Program-made: the position numbers and the translations under genes
Source of the DNA: Xanthostigma xanthostigma
Lineage: Eukaryota > Arthropoda > Insecta > Raphidioptera > Raphidiidae
Direction: 5' to 3'
Length of the DNA: 64,000 bases
NCBI GenBank assembly: GCA_963575645.1
Contig: OY754469.1
Span: 50,736,753 to 50,800,752, forward strand
The notes under the pieces: generated by a model
Told to the model about the DNA's origin: nothing
The model's database searches: none
The model's input: only the letters and a program-made list of their open reading frames with translations
Shown here: in pieces, positions 27,420-40,900 of the stretch
Position numbering within the stretch: the first letter of the stretch is position 1
Layout: each line of letters starts with the position of its first letter

Positions 27420-27540
27420 GTGGCCGCTTTCTATATAAAGCTAGAGAATTTTACTGGCCACGGAAAGTCAGGGATTTTTGTAAAAAAAAGAAGTGTCAAG
27501 TGCGAGTCGACTCCAGCACCGAGGATTCCTGTGTATAATT
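27420..27540 (+). repeat. repeat with GTCAAGTGCGAGTCG module, copy 1
   Basis: 'ggaaagtcagggatt', an A-run, then 'gtcaagtgcgagtcg' and 'gcaccgaggattcc'. The module is characteristic of abundant lepidopteran retroposons. Confidence 0.6.
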
Positions 27541-28969
27541 TATCGTTACTAAAAAAATCACCTTGAAAGTCGGAAAAAGTCATGTATTACGTATAACTAA
27601 TGATTATACAATTCGGTCAATATTTTTTAATTAATAATAAGTAAATGCATTTTTTGTAATAATGTTTATTTTTGTTTCAGGTAACATTTTTTTTACAAAA
27701 TATTTATTTATTTTGATTCGATTTGGGTAAGTCAAATATATATACATGTATGACTTAATTTTATTCATACAAGACTCCCGAAACTTGATGTCAGTTATTT
27801 TGTCGCACTCACGGACTCCAAGTTTACATCGTAATTGATATTTTTTTTATGAAAATATATTATTCTACTTACTAGAATTAGGTATTTAAAACAAAGTTGT
27901 ATTTGCAGTCCACAAGATGTCACGCGAGGCTCATCGGTAAATTGAAAAAATATGTCAATTTTCTTCCCTTGTTCAGCGACACTCGATAATAATTAATCGA
28001 GCTTCATAACATCTGCACTTAGGTACAAATTTAATATACTTTCAGTAATCTTGACATCGGAAGTCATTAAGACGTAAGTGAGAACTTAATTGTCATTTAT
28101 TTATCGCGCCATTAAATACGCTCCGCCGAAGGTGAAAGCGTAATGCACGGTGTTCAACAGTTGTCTTTTACTTTTCTTATTTTAGAATTAATACAACAGT
28201 TGATACCTGTGTGTGCTATGCAAATGCATATAGCGCTGTTTATTGGGGAAAGTTTGTAGATTACAATTGACAGGTGCGAGTAATTGCGATATTTATCGCG
28301 ATTAGATACCCACTTTTTTCGTACAGCTTGGTTCCACCACGAGAAGCTGGTGTTGTTTGTGCCGCTGTGTTATTTACAACTGATATTTTTTTGGAAACAT
28401 AATGTTCTAAACTGAAATCTCTTAAGGGGAATTCCTAATGTAGATAAGCCTATTTTTTGTTGCTTGATTTTGCGATTTTTTTCTAAGAACAGTAAGGTAA
28501 ATTTATTAAAGATGGAGGGTACAAATAATATTAATAATTCTTAATTAGAAGTATTAACGACAGAGTTACGGCCCCTCAAAGACAGAAACAAAAATTGCGT
28601 AAACACGTAAATTTCGTTCGATTATTTCCGTCCAGAAAAAATCTCAAATAGTACTGTCAAGTCGCGCCTAAAGAAGTTTTACTTCAGAAAAAAAATAATT
28701 ACGGGTTTCGTCATCCCTTATAGTTACAATATTAGATACTATTCGTGTTAACTATGCGTCTTGCGCGTGTGTTACATATTATATTGTGAAGGTGGCCTGC
28801 ATATCCGGGAAAAGGGTATGAGGAGGAGACACCGCTGCCAGTGCCGGGGCAATAGTTAAATATTCATAGTAATAGCACCCCGGTGTAGTATTGTCTGCGT
28901 GTGCCATCACCTCGTATGCGTGCTCAATTATCTTGGCTCTATTGTACCTACATGAGGCTCGGACAGAGG

Positions 28970-29135
28970 AAAACTCGAACGTGCTCCGTCAGCCGAGATC
29001 GCCAGGAAAAGTCAGGGAATCTTACTGGTTCGGGAAATATCGGGGAATGTTGGTGGCACTCGGAGATGTTTAAAAAAAAAAAAAAAGACCGGTCAAGTGC
29101 GAGTCGGGCTCACAAAGGCACCGAAGATTCCGTAG
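28970..29135 (+). repeat. repeat with GTCAAGTGCGAGTCG module, copy 2
   Basis: 'ggaaaagtcagggaatc', a 14-base A-run, then 'ccggtcaagtgcgagtcggg' and 'gcaccgaagattcc'. It has the same module order as copy 1, 1.5 kb away. Confidence 0.6.
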
Positions 29136-30126
29136 TAACATTAAAATTTTTATTTGGAAACGTTTTTACTTTTTGGCGAAATTTTGTTGTGCTTCAATGA
29201 AAATTTATCAAAACTTTATCGGGAATAGCAGAGTACCTTAAAAAATTTCTTTCAATACATACCTAATTACTAACTATTTACAAATATAAGAGACATAATA
29301 ATAATAATATATACTGTACTTGCACATAATCCTAGTCAATGCGCACGTGACTCAAGTAAAAAAAAAAAATAATAATAAATGTGTTCCACGGTATTTGACA
29401 CAAATGATTATAACAAGGGGCTATGTAATTTGCTCCTATATCGATAACATCCAGGTATAGTATATAATATATACCTATATTGAATTTTATAAGAAACTCT
29501 CTGTATATAGACGCGAAACATATCACTTCCAAAATGTAGGTTTTAAAAATTAATAGAATAAATGCAAATTGCAACTAATTACGTGTATTATTTTTTAATT
29601 GAATGAACATTAAACAACGAATGTATATATTCTGTAATTCAAATTGTTCGGCGTTTCAAGCATAAAATTGCAATGGGTAGTGCATTAAATTATTATACGT
29701 AAAACATTGGTGTTGAAATGGAATATATTATGTATACACAATACATATTGTATACACGTAATATGTATTACATTTGAAACTGAACAGTGTTCAGTGACGT
29801 CATATCCTCCAGCTCCAGACAGATAAACGATATGTCAGTGACAGCTTTTGTTGCAGACGTCACCACGACGGACGGGAAATGCGACCCATCACGTTTAAAT
29901 CGCTACGTTCAAAATTTACATACCTACCTATTTGTGTTGCAAACGAATCGTTGTACGAATAATATTAATTGGTAGATATTATTTCCAAACATCAAATGAT
30001 AATTAATTAATTATTGACTTTGTTGTTTAACAATCAATAATAATAAAATTGTAACGAGACTTACGTGTGGGTGTTTCTGGATTTTCGAATAGTATGCCTA
30101 TATACAATATAGGTACATTATATTTA

Positions 30127-30545
30127 TGCTGGGTTGCAAAATATCTGATTTGACAATGAACCTAGATTGTGATCACGCGACTTTTTCCATCAGAAAAGTA
30201 CTGTAAAATTTACATCGAAACCTATTCATAAAGTAATTGATCGATTGAAACGGAATTTTATTTTTAAACTGTGCACACTGTACACATGCGTTGAATACAG
30301 TTTTTTTTTATACAATTTCCACTTCAAAAAAACATTTTTATACACATCTTAATTAAAAATTTAGCTTGAAAAGCGATCTTTTTCTATGTGATCAATAATA
30401 ATTTGTTTTTGTGTGAGTACAATCTAATGTTCTATACGATAAGGAAATTTACACCAGACTGCTCCTGCAACTTGCAAGTATAAAAACTGTGATTATATGA
30501 TCACAATCTAAGGTCGTTGTAAAATCAAATTTTCTGAACCCTGCT
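30127..30545 (+). mobile_element. MITE-like element with long terminal inverted repeats, copy 1
   Basis: Begins TGCTGGGTTGCAAAAT and ends TTTCTGAACCCTGC. The reverse complement of the last ~55 bp matches the first ~55 bp with gaps, including 'ccTAGATTGTGATCA'. No coding sequence. Its body matches copy 2 at 34278-34673 ('tttgtttttgtgtgagta', 'agactgct', 'gattatatgat'). Confidence 0.8.
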
Positions 30546-33500
30546 TTAGTATGAGGTACTACTTTTTGCCCAGTTGCGCCCAGTTTAAGGGTATATTTTG
30601 CTACCTATCATCTCAAATCCTTTCCCCTCGCATAAAACGGTTACAGCTCTGTCGACGCTATTTTTATGCCTATCTAGTATCTACACATGGATAACTATTT
30701 AATATTCAATATTGTTCATACTGGGAAATTTCACGTCGTGTCACGTGTGGACCTCAAGGGCCGCACTTGTGGACTCAATAAAAGACATATCTCATGATTT
30801 GTCTTTAAAAATTTTCTTAACAACTTGGGTGCAGATTATTAGATAAGTTGATCACGGACCTTTAAGTAGTAAGCAACGAGGTGTATTTAAAAAAAATGAA
30901 TGACATTCAAAGAACTGGAAAGTTCTGATTTTTAAAATATTAAACTACAAAAATAAACAAAATTCCTACGCAGACAGACTAAAAACGCGGTAGGTAATGG
31001 AAAATGAATTATTTACACTTCATCACGGACTCTCATAGAGTTTACATTTCTATAGTAGGATTGTAAGCTGTAGTTGTAACATCCAATACGCGCCTACTCT
31101 TTAAACAACAAATTAAATGATTAATAATTACGCTCATGACACGCAAAGGCGTCTCATGTTCAGTGCAACGGCATGGTATCTCGCGAAAACCGAATGATAC
31201 AGCGTTCTTCAGTTGCAGTGATTTCAAAAAGACGTATAAATAAAAATAGTTGCCGTTTTATTATTAGTTACGGAGAGAAGGAAGCATTTGAACTCGAGAG
31301 CTGTCGATTTATTATTTTTTTTTTTAATGTATGTAGGTACGTGATTGAGTGTGAGAGACTTTTACTTGTACCATCTATTTTTTTTTAATTATAGAGAGTG
31401 GACTTAAATGAAAGATGTATAATGCCTTTTGACAGTTGACCCGATTTGAATTTCATAAAAAATATTATGCCATCAAAATCCTCGACGCTAATTCTGGGAC
31501 ATATTAAAAGATAAAGTTGTTTTTTTTTTAATTCATATATTTTAATAACGTTGAATAAACATACAATACGGTGTTTTAATAACGAATCGTATGTCGGTTT
31601 TGAGCTCGTCGGCTTTAACCAAACGTTCCCAGTTGTCATAATCCGGGATGTTAGAGTCACGGCGCCTACACCATAATTAGTCAAACTAAATTGTTGTAAA
31701 GCAAAGGCGTTGATTCCCGATAGCTACAGGTGGACGGTCGGGAATCGATATAACAAAATAAAAGATTTTTTTGACTGATTAAGACGCAGGAAAAATATTT
31801 TACATATAGATTTTACAGGTGTGTGATTTTCAGGTTTTATAAGAAACAACCCGGTACCTACACCATAATATTTTCAGTTTGTTTCGCTAGGGAAGAAAAA
31901 ACTTTATTAAGTGTGCGTGAAATTTATATGAAAATAAATAAATCTATAATATTTACTTTCCTTTAAGTTTGTCGGGGGATAAAACAGTCATTTTTCATAT
32001 TAAAAAGAGATATTTTCGAAACATTTCTATTTAATTAGAAAATTACACAACACACCGGCACTGCACGTGTTGACTAGCAATGCTGGTTTGTGCGTCGTAT
32101 TAGTCAGCGGGTCAACGAAATTGCGTTAAAGCAGCTGCTGGTTTTGCCGCTGGAATCACTTGTTGGGACTTGTGCTCGTTGGCGCGCTGGCTGCGAAGAT
32201 GGAAATGACGTCACTGCGGACTCGCGTGCGCGGTCGCAAGATGAATTTCAAAATTGTTTTAAACAAGAACCAATCAGGAAACAGTATCTTGTCGCGTTGT
32301 CGACATGTGCAAACGCCCTCAAACAAACATATGGCGTCATAGTATGTGTTCTGTTCTGGTCACTGCGCTCCCACCTAAAACATCTGCAAAACCAGCTACA
32401 ATACTCGCATCGTGTGAAGCGAAATCATAGAAGCCATCACTAAACCCAGCGCCACAGCACGCGGCTTGAAACGTAGCGGCTAAGTCTAACGAGAAATCTA
32501 GTGGCAAAACCAGCCTCGTGTCCAGCGGCCTTTAAGTTAAAATTTAAAGAGATGGACGATAGACCGAGGTCTATATATAATATAATATCCACAAAAATGA
32601 TAGTGTAGTCGCTGTACCATACAACAAACTAAGCAGTCTGAAATTATTGTTCATCTGCTTATTTATTATTAAAATCCATTAAAGCACGCCAGAAATAAAA
32701 TGTTTTCTTTGTTTTTTTTTTGTATCGATTACTGTGATAAAACTGGACGAAAAGTAAATCTTTTTAATTTGTTTTGACCTACTGGAACAACACGCAATGA
32801 AATAACACAAAAGAACAACTTTTATTTTTTTTCTCTCTTTGTTTTATTTTCATTTACATTGTGTACAAATTGCAATAAAAAAACTCGAGTCGCAGTACAA
32901 AACCCTGCCGAACAATAATGTTTTTGTTATTTCATGCGATTGTGAACTTAAAAATTCTTTCCGACAAAATAAAACATTTATTCCGTTCACAGTACAGTCA
33001 GGAGTGTACCTATTGCACTAGTTTATGTACGAAACGGGACGTTGTTAAAACAAGCGATTAGCGAGATTTAATAGTCACACGAGTCAAAAGCAATACCATC
33101 GAGATACACGCTACATTTTTTTTGCACGTGTCTACTATAAAATAGCTCATTTTCATTTACGCACTAGCTATTTTATAGAGAGTTGAGTAAAATATATATT
33201 TTTTTAATTTCAATATTCGGCATTCATTTTATCAATCCAACATCTGCACTAAATTAATAGTAAGTAATTTACTATAACCACATTTTATAAATTTTTCCGT
33301 ACTGTACGCCGAATTTTGTTCAAATTTTAGAGCCACGTTTTATTCGTTACTGAAGGGCTAACTTTCCATTTTAAATAGGCTAATTCCTGCATAATATGTG
33401 CACGGAATTTAGTTTTAATCGAAAAAGTTATAACTGTAAAAATGGTACAGAATTGTATGAAACTTTAACATTACATTTTGTAGTTTCACCATCCGATCAA

Positions 33501-33958
33501 AGCCAATATGGTGGTGCCTGCCATGTGCTATGTATATAATATGTTTAGGCAAATATACACTAATAATTATTAATTAACGAGTAGGCAAGGGTATGTATAT
33601 TGTATTATGTACCTATACCTACATATTGTTTTATGGCCAGTAATTTGAAATGACCGTCTCGGCAAGACCTGACCCACCTACCTAGTTTTTTATCTGCACG
33701 ATGCTGCTAAAAATAACTCACTGGAATTGTTTAATACATAGCGATATAAATATGTATACTGCATATAGTAGACCCTCCGTTGGGCGTTCGGGTCACTTGT
33801 GTGTCAGTTTTTGTTGCTGTAAAAAGAGACAACATTTTTGCTGCTCTGATAAATAGTTGAGATATCTTCCTATAGGAAGATGCACGTATGCGAGCAAATG
33901 TTTACTCGTGCTCTGTTCAAGTGTTTTTCTTGTTGGTGTGTGTGTGGGCGCTGGTCAC
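30546..33958. other. no gene seen; GC-richer block 32040-32530
   Basis: 32180-32250 is CpG-dense and includes a TGACGTCA palindrome at 32206-32213. It is another candidate for the UBL3 promoter region, 2.6 kb before the INLRL exon. The long frame at 32090 has no ATG start. Confidence 0.35.
32868..32920 (+). repeat. 'gtcgcagt-aaaccctgccg' repeat, copy 1
   Basis: An A-run followed by 'ctcgagtcgcagtacaaaac' and 'cctgccgaacaa'; a related copy lies at 60715-60765. Confidence 0.5.
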
Positions 33959-34097
33959 GTACACTATTGGCGTCGGTCGGATGGTGAGACCTAGGGATGT
34001 CTTTTCACGACAGTGGCATCATATCTTAACACTGTGGAGTAAGGAAGCTCAGTCCACCGTGACAGTGGAAAGATTCGGGGTTCGTATCCCGACGGTG
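33959..34097 (+). repeat. GGCGTCGGTCGGATGG motif repeat, copy 2, with box-B-like sequence
   Basis: Starts 'gtacactattggcgtcggtc' and continues 'ggatggtgagacctaggg'. About 70 nt later, at 34080-34090, 'ggttcgtatcc' resembles a Pol III box B. No clean cloverleaf can be drawn, because the acceptor arms would be only ~40 nt apart. A tRNA-derived SINE is possible. Confidence 0.5.
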
Positions 34098-34277
34098 GCA
34101 GTGTTTGAAAGATATTTTTTTCTGTAACAATGGGCGTTTCTTAACAATTGTAACAAACAATGCAGTGTCTGTGCTATTAATAGTTTAATATAATTGCGAC
34201 TAGGTATATAATATATGCTCGTACGAAAATTTACTTATGCTAGAAATAATGTTTCACTTTAGCCTTAGTAACACTGA

Positions 34278-34673
34278 TGCTGGGCTGCAGAAAGACTTGT
34301 CTAAAAATCTTTTTTGACAATGACGTTAGATTTATGAACATACATATTTCTCGATAGGAAAAGCATAGCAGAGTTTTGAATCGATCCTGTATACCTACAT
34401 ATTGTATTTAGCATCGTTTTTAGTATATTGTTTCCACTTCGAAACAACTTTTTTCTACGCATTTTCATTAAAATTTAGCTTGTAAAGCTGTGTTTTTTTT
34501 CTAAACATAACAATCATATTTTGTTTTTGTGTGAGTAGAATCTAACGTTCTTGAATCTAGTGTTTGAGTACGACATTAGACTGCTTCTGATGTATGGAAA
34601 CTGTAATTATATGATGACAATCTAAGATCATTGTCAAATAAAATGTTTTGACAACCGTTTCTGCAACTCAGCA
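34278..34673 (+). mobile_element. MITE-like element with long terminal inverted repeats, copy 2
   Basis: Begins TGCTGGGCTGCAGAAA and ends TTTCTGCAACTCAGCA. About 60 bp at each end pair in inverted orientation, including 'ttgacaatga'. It is the same family and direction as copy 1, about 4 kb away, and ends 131 bp before UBL3 exon 2. Confidence 0.8.
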
Positions 34674-34804
34674 TGAACTAATTAAAATTGAAACTTAACA
34701 ACACTGTTAATTGTATAAGAAGTATGCGTTAAACTTTGTATTGTTGATATTTATGTTAATAATACTCAATAACTAATTATTAATGCGAATTTATTTGATT
34801 TCAG

Positions 34805-34913
34805 ATAAACCTTAGACTGATCCTAGTCAGTGGTAAGACGAAAGAGTTCCTGTTTAGTCCCAGCGATTCGGCTGGGGACATTGCCCAACATGTTTTCGAT
34901 AGCTGGCCTGAAG
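34805..34913 (+). CDS. UBL3: UBL3 exon (first visible coding exon): N-terminal half of ubiquitin-like fold
   Basis: The exon is bounded by tttgatttcag and gtaatc. It reads INLRLILVSGKTKEFLFSPS and continues to the SWPE junction. This is the beta1-beta2 hairpin and first helix of the UBL3 ubiquitin fold. It is nearly identical to the vertebrate protein, which has the same INLRLILVSGKTKEFLFSP stretch. The incoming phase is 0, so the exon before it must end on a complete codon. A 396-bp inverted-repeat element ends 131 bp upstream of the acceptor. Confidence 0.96.
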
Positions 34914-37900
34914 GTAATCATTATTTTTTTTAAACATTTAACAATACCTCGTGGTGTGGTTTAAAATAACCGTAAAACAATGTAATTTTTAAAAACCAAA
35001 TTTGAAAAAGTCTAGAAAACATGCTTTGATTTTTTTTTTACACTTTCCTCTATAAAATAGCTTCTTTACATGCTTGTATACAGGCATGTAAAGTGCACGG
35101 GTGTTGTAATGAAAAACAAAAGTACGCGATCTAACCAACTCAACAGTGATTTTCATAAACTACCAATCAGCTACCGTTCGGAGTACCTATAATATGTAAA
35201 CAACAATAGACGCGAATAGTAATTTTCATAAACAATCTAAAAAAAATATATTTTTTTTCAACATTCTTGTGTATGGAAATATAAGATATTTATTCCCATG
35301 ATGTACATTCACAAGAAGTAAGTGAAGGATATTTTCTGCCTCGTGTGACTGTTTAAATTCGCTAGAGCTTGTTTTTAACATAATGTCACAGCTTGTCGTA
35401 ATAAACTCGATTGCGCAACTGTCTAGTCTTTATCCGTTCACCGGCTATGTGCGGCTTTTTTGATTACTGCTCCGCCCTCTTGAGTAGTGTTTTGTCAATG
35501 TTTTAAACAAAATATGAACCGACACAAAATCGACCGATTTCATGCGCGCTATTTTTCATATTATAACACCGTTGGAAGTTGTGACGTTGTCATTTTACTA
35601 TAATACTATCCGATAATTCGATCAGTTTAAAAATAGGTACGGAATAAGTAGAATGTGATTTCATAAAATTAAAATTCATTTTTTTTTTAATCTGTTGCGG
35701 AATAAAAATAATAAAGTCCCTTAATAGGGTATAATAAATTCACTTATTATCTTTTTAATTTTAAATGAGTTGCTATAACACATTGTCACCGTTGTATAAT
35801 ATTATTCGTGTTGGTAATATACAGGAAATTAATATTATTTAAATTATAAAGAGTCGAAACCCCTTCCGCGGGAATTAATTAATTAGATCGCGCTAATTAA
35901 ACGAGAATGTATTGCTTGATGGCATAAAACTTTGAAACTAGGTTTTACCCATGAGTCATGATTAACTGAAAGACGACTTCGTAGCCCGCACTGAATTATA
36001 ATCCTGCATTAAAAATGTAGTAGGTACAGGAATGCACTGCGATACGTCTTTCGTAGCTCTATCAGAGGCGCCCGATCTAAAAAATAAATACCAGAGTAAC
36101 TTTAATAATAAAAGAGCAGTTATTTTTTATTATACGGTTACCGTCATGGAAGACAAAAATGAAAACAACATTGCATTCCACGTGGAAAAAGCTTCAAAGC
36201 CAGTTCCAGTATGCGATTATTCGGCTATTCAGTTTCCTCAAACTCAAACAGGCACGTTTTGTGAAATGATGTATAATCTTCAAAATTATTTTGTAATCGA
36301 CACGCTCTGATCTCATAACAGCTCTGTGCATGCAGTGAGTTGGTATTGATCACTTTTGTTTGTCTTCTTCTGAAAGAACGGGTGCGTGCCTTCGCGACAA
36401 CATCGATACCGTTGCGGAGTTACGTACCTTTTGTTTCAGGAAAAGGGGATTAGATTAGCCTTACAGCTGCTGCTAGTTCGAAATAAACAAACAAGTTTTT
36501 TTTAGCAATTTACTGTCACACAAATCAGGAAATTCATGTATAGGTACACTTTCATGACGGACCCCGTGCAAAAAGGTACGCCAGTGGTTGTTTGCACACA
36601 GCTTTTATTCTTTCTGCAAAGTTGAGCTGCGTTTGCATTTTATGTGCTTTAATATTACATGTGGGAGTTGCAGACTTTTGAAAGTTTCTATCGGTCTCGC
36701 CGCCACTTTATAATAGCCCCCACAATGTCTGCTCTTGACTCTTCAACTCAAACGGCAAACGCACTCTTCTCGTGTCATGTTTATATAATATTATTATTAT
36801 TATGGGGTGTCCAAATTAAGATGTTCGTCGTTGAGATCTCGAAGCAAAGATGAGATAAAGCAAAGTTTTATACAACAGTAGTGGCGCCTACCGCTCCACC
36901 GTATTACAGTATTATTTGTTGGCTATTAATCGGATGTCTGCAATTTTTTGTGTCATCTAAAATTAGCAGAAATTTGACATTACTATTTAGAGGATGAATT
37001 TTCAAAAGTTCTTTCTTAGTGCTCTCCTACGCTATATAAAGATCTCCTGTATAAAATATCATGCTTCTAGACCCATCTGTTTAGGCTGTGCATTGTTTGT
37101 CAGTCAGTTTTTTTTGATAAAGTTGAGAGCAGCTTGGTCGGGCTATTAAAGATATAAACATATCAACAGAATCGATTACATCATATTAGTATTATTAATT
37201 TAAAAAATAAACAATCAGTTTTTTTACTTCATTTGTGATTTTCCTCTCAAGAAATTATTTTTTTTTCTTCAGTAATACAATGTGTTAGAGAAGAGCGTTA
37301 TTAATTTAAAAAAAAAAAAACTGTGCTTTTAATATTTTAAATGTTAGATTCGTGCTCACATTTTACGTGCATTTTTTGTATATTCAGTGGAGACTAAAGA
37401 GTCCTTTCGTGATAGCGCATCTGTTTCTTTTCTGTTCTTTTTAGATTAAAGCAATTTTTATTTCGTTTAAAGACGTCTTATTTTATTTTCCTTCTTAATA
37501 ATCTACACCAACGGAAATATAAAGTTTAAGAAATGTTTTCCTTTGGTACAGAAAAAAATTAAGAAAATTCGTTTTACGTAGCACATTTGTTTGTCTCTTT
37601 TTCTTTACTTGGAAATCTATCTTATACTTCCGTCGTCTTAAATGCTTAATATTTATTTCCTGTCGACTCGTGTCGTTTCCGTACATACTTTTCTATGATT
37701 GGTCGGTCCAACGTAAGAATGGAAAAGAGCAGAAAGCAGTGATAGCTAAATTCGAAATATCAACTCTATGAAAATTTCACGTGTTTTGCGATTAAAAAAA
37801 AAGAAGGAGACATGCACATCCTTAGTTCAAACGATAGGGGAACGTTCACTTCTTTATACTATTGAGATGTATAAATTCCTACGCATGCATATAGAACACA

Positions 37901-40900
37901 TGCCGATAAACATCTCAAAATCGGCAGTACGTAGAGATAAAGCGCGAGATAGAGCGGGGTGAGTGTTGCAACAGACATTTTGCAGATTATGCCTCGATCA
38001 ATTCCCAGATTAGCCAAAGTTTGTGCGTCAATTCACACCAAGTCTGATGAATTGGTGAGCTTGCAGAATGTTCATATAGGAAAAACTGTAGTAACTGTAG
38101 CATAACTGGTTAATGCATCTAGCACAAAACTAGACGATTTGGGTTCGAATCCTGGCAGTGACATATTTTTTCCTTACGAATAAAATCCTCGTAAAACATG
38201 CGTGTATATAGAAAACAAAAATAGCAGCTCTTCCGCTATACGTACCTACATAATATACAGGATGGTTAACAAGATTCGCGAACAAAATTGGGCGTCGAGG
38301 TTTGTTGAATCTTACGATGACCATATTATATGATCGCGGTTTTAGAAATCGGTCATGAGAACTAAACGCGCGGCGAAATGAAACCGGGGACGTGCGGTGA
38401 TCCGTTTCTGGGCACGATTCGCTGTCGCCTCGCAGTCGCGTCCCGATTTCGCGCTCTGTCTCACGTCTCGCGTATTACTAAGTGATACGATACAACTCCT
38501 CTTCGCTTCGCTTCGCTTTCCTGTCTGTTGTTTGTCACGGCGCGGCGTGCTTTTATGTGGCGAATTCATATTATCATGCTGTACATTGCAAATAAAAATA
38601 ACTAAAGAAAGGCGTATGCAGTTCTATTTTGTAATTTTTTTCAATTTAAAACCAGTTTTCGCTTATATTCCGGCTTATTAATTAAATCTTTACACTCGTG
38701 CGCGATGAACTCGTAGTAAAGTTGTGAGCTCAACTGTTGCTAACGCATTATTAGTCTCGTTGTTTAATTGGCGATAGAAATAAGACAAGAAAGTTTGAGC
38801 GGCTATCACTGTATACTCTCGCTCTCTCTTTGATCGGTTCGTAATTGATTATTACTTTTTTCTGGAACCACTCTGTATGTCGTGCACAAAAGGTATCTAC
38901 TATCTGTGTACTATACCTAGTTAGGGGATGGTATGGCATATTCGCCTATTCTAGGAGGAGGTACACGTATCTACCGCTTACGGATCATTAAACCGACACT
39001 GATGGGAGAGCAAAGGGAAGGTGGGTGGCGGTGCCATGATAGCGGCAGTTGCAAGGTGTATACGACATTCGCACGGTGATGCGGAAGACAATCGCGTACA
39101 TGCGTGTACAGTACGTGTAAAGATGTTCTCTTCGAGTCATCGTCAGCACCTCGTCAATACAATACAAAGAAAACGGGACAAATTAAAAAAGACGGACAAT
39201 ATGAAGAAGAGAGATTAAAAGATTAATATGAAAACAAAATAACTGAAAAGTTATAGCAAACATTTTTACAAAACACTGCAAAAATAAATAGTTCAGAGTT
39301 CCTGATTTAAAAAAAAAAAGTTAATTTCAAATTGTATATTTTGATGAAACGTTTTAAAATGTTGAATGATAGTTAAAAATATTTTTATTGTGAACATTTT
39401 TTTCATGCTGTGAGAAACCGTTTATCTGCATAAAAATGAGATGAGAGCCGAATAATAACTTGACGTAATTTGTATCGATTATGTAAATAATATATTATTA
39501 TGATAATTTCCGAAATATCCACTATTCATATTTTGTAAATTGTGTGAATGGTTTCCCACGTCGTGATTTCTTTCGTCTGTTTGTTGGTTTTGATTTCATG
39601 TTCCATCTTTAAATTTTCTAAACAAAATCAAAAGTATCTACCTATAAAATGTATCTTTTATGCCTAAATCTAATGTTGAGACCGGAGAAAATATTTCGTA
39701 TAAGTTAATTTAATTGGTATATTTTATCCACAACAAATATTTTCTTTTACACAAACAGTATATTTCCAAATGCTGGGCGACACAGAGATATTATTTTCTA
39801 AGCGGGCAATGACGATTCAACGAATGGCATGTAACAAATGAAATTTTTGCGCGACGAAAACTACTCTCATTTATAATCGTTGTTTTTTACAGATTGGGCG
39901 GAAGAAGCAGTAGCCAAGGCAGAAATTTTGCGGCTAATTTATCAAGGTCGTTTCCTTCACAGCAATGTGACACTGGGAGCCCTGGGATTGCCTTTTGGCA
40001 AGACAACCGTCATGCATCTTGTACCGAGAGAAAACCTGCCAGAACCAAATTCCCAAGGTAAGTTTTGCATTAAAATGCTATTTTCTAGCAGTCTATTTTT
40101 TATGCGTCGGGGTGGGTATAGATGTGTTTTTTTTTTTAAACTAAATCATAAAAGTATATAGCGTATGTCTATCTGGAAATTGGAATAATGGAGTTTGCTG
40201 ACAGTAAAAGAATTTTGAAAGCCAGTCCAGTATTTTTTGAGTGTATTTCTTGCGTACAAACAAATTTTCTCTCTTTAATATATTAGTGTATGTAATGCGG
40301 ACCATAGGTTCCATTCCCACGAAAACATTATACGCATAGCGTTATGCAGATTTTCATTTTGCTGTCATATGCCAATCAAAGCAAACATAATATATTATCA
40401 AATACAAGTTTATGAAACTGAGTATTAATTCGTAATTTTAACTTTAGTTTCAAAGATTCGTGTTCGATTGTACGGCAAATGCAAACCATTGAATTAGCCA
40501 AATGGTTTTCCCTATGGTCGATATCAACCACAGTAGCACTAGCCATAAGACAAAATAATCAGATAATTAAATTACGTAAGTCACTCGGTGAGAGCATTAT
40601 AAATAAATATTAATATCTCGCAACAATAAATTAAATTATTATTCGTAAGGAATGATTTTTTTCTCTTATAAGAATAGAAAAATCTGGACATTTTTTTTTC
40701 ATGAGCTGAAGTCTGAAGAAACCATAATTTTTCTTGAGTCTTCAGATCACTTCAGACTAAAACTGGAGGAGTGGCAAGCTTAGAGTAGGTACTACCGGTC
40801 GAGAGTGTAATTGCGATCGAGTTTTTGGCCCCGTCTGCGTCTCCGGTGCGTCCGATACGCTTTTCTTGGATCTCTTCCAGTTTGATTTGACCTCCTCGAG

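Larger units (their letters stand above)
35401..39892 (+). other. UBL3 intron between first and second visible exons (remaining part)
   Basis: Besides the tRNA-like sequence, the small ORF at 36146 and the repeat at 38700, it holds a CpG-rich block at 38330-38560. No further exon recognised. Confidence 0.6.

Noticed and set aside
32090..32443. 117-codon + strand ORF
   Set aside because: Starts with GTG, not ATG, in an insect genome, and shows no motif. The GC-richness of the block explains the length.
34027..34097. Possible tRNA around a box-B-like sequence
   Set aside because: The only acceptor-like pairing is between sequences ~40 nt apart, so no cloverleaf forms. Kept only as part of a repeat.
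33888..34127. 79-codon + strand ORF with a hydrophobic start
   Set aside because: It runs through a copy of the GGCGTCGGTCGGATGG repeat, so it is repeat-derived.
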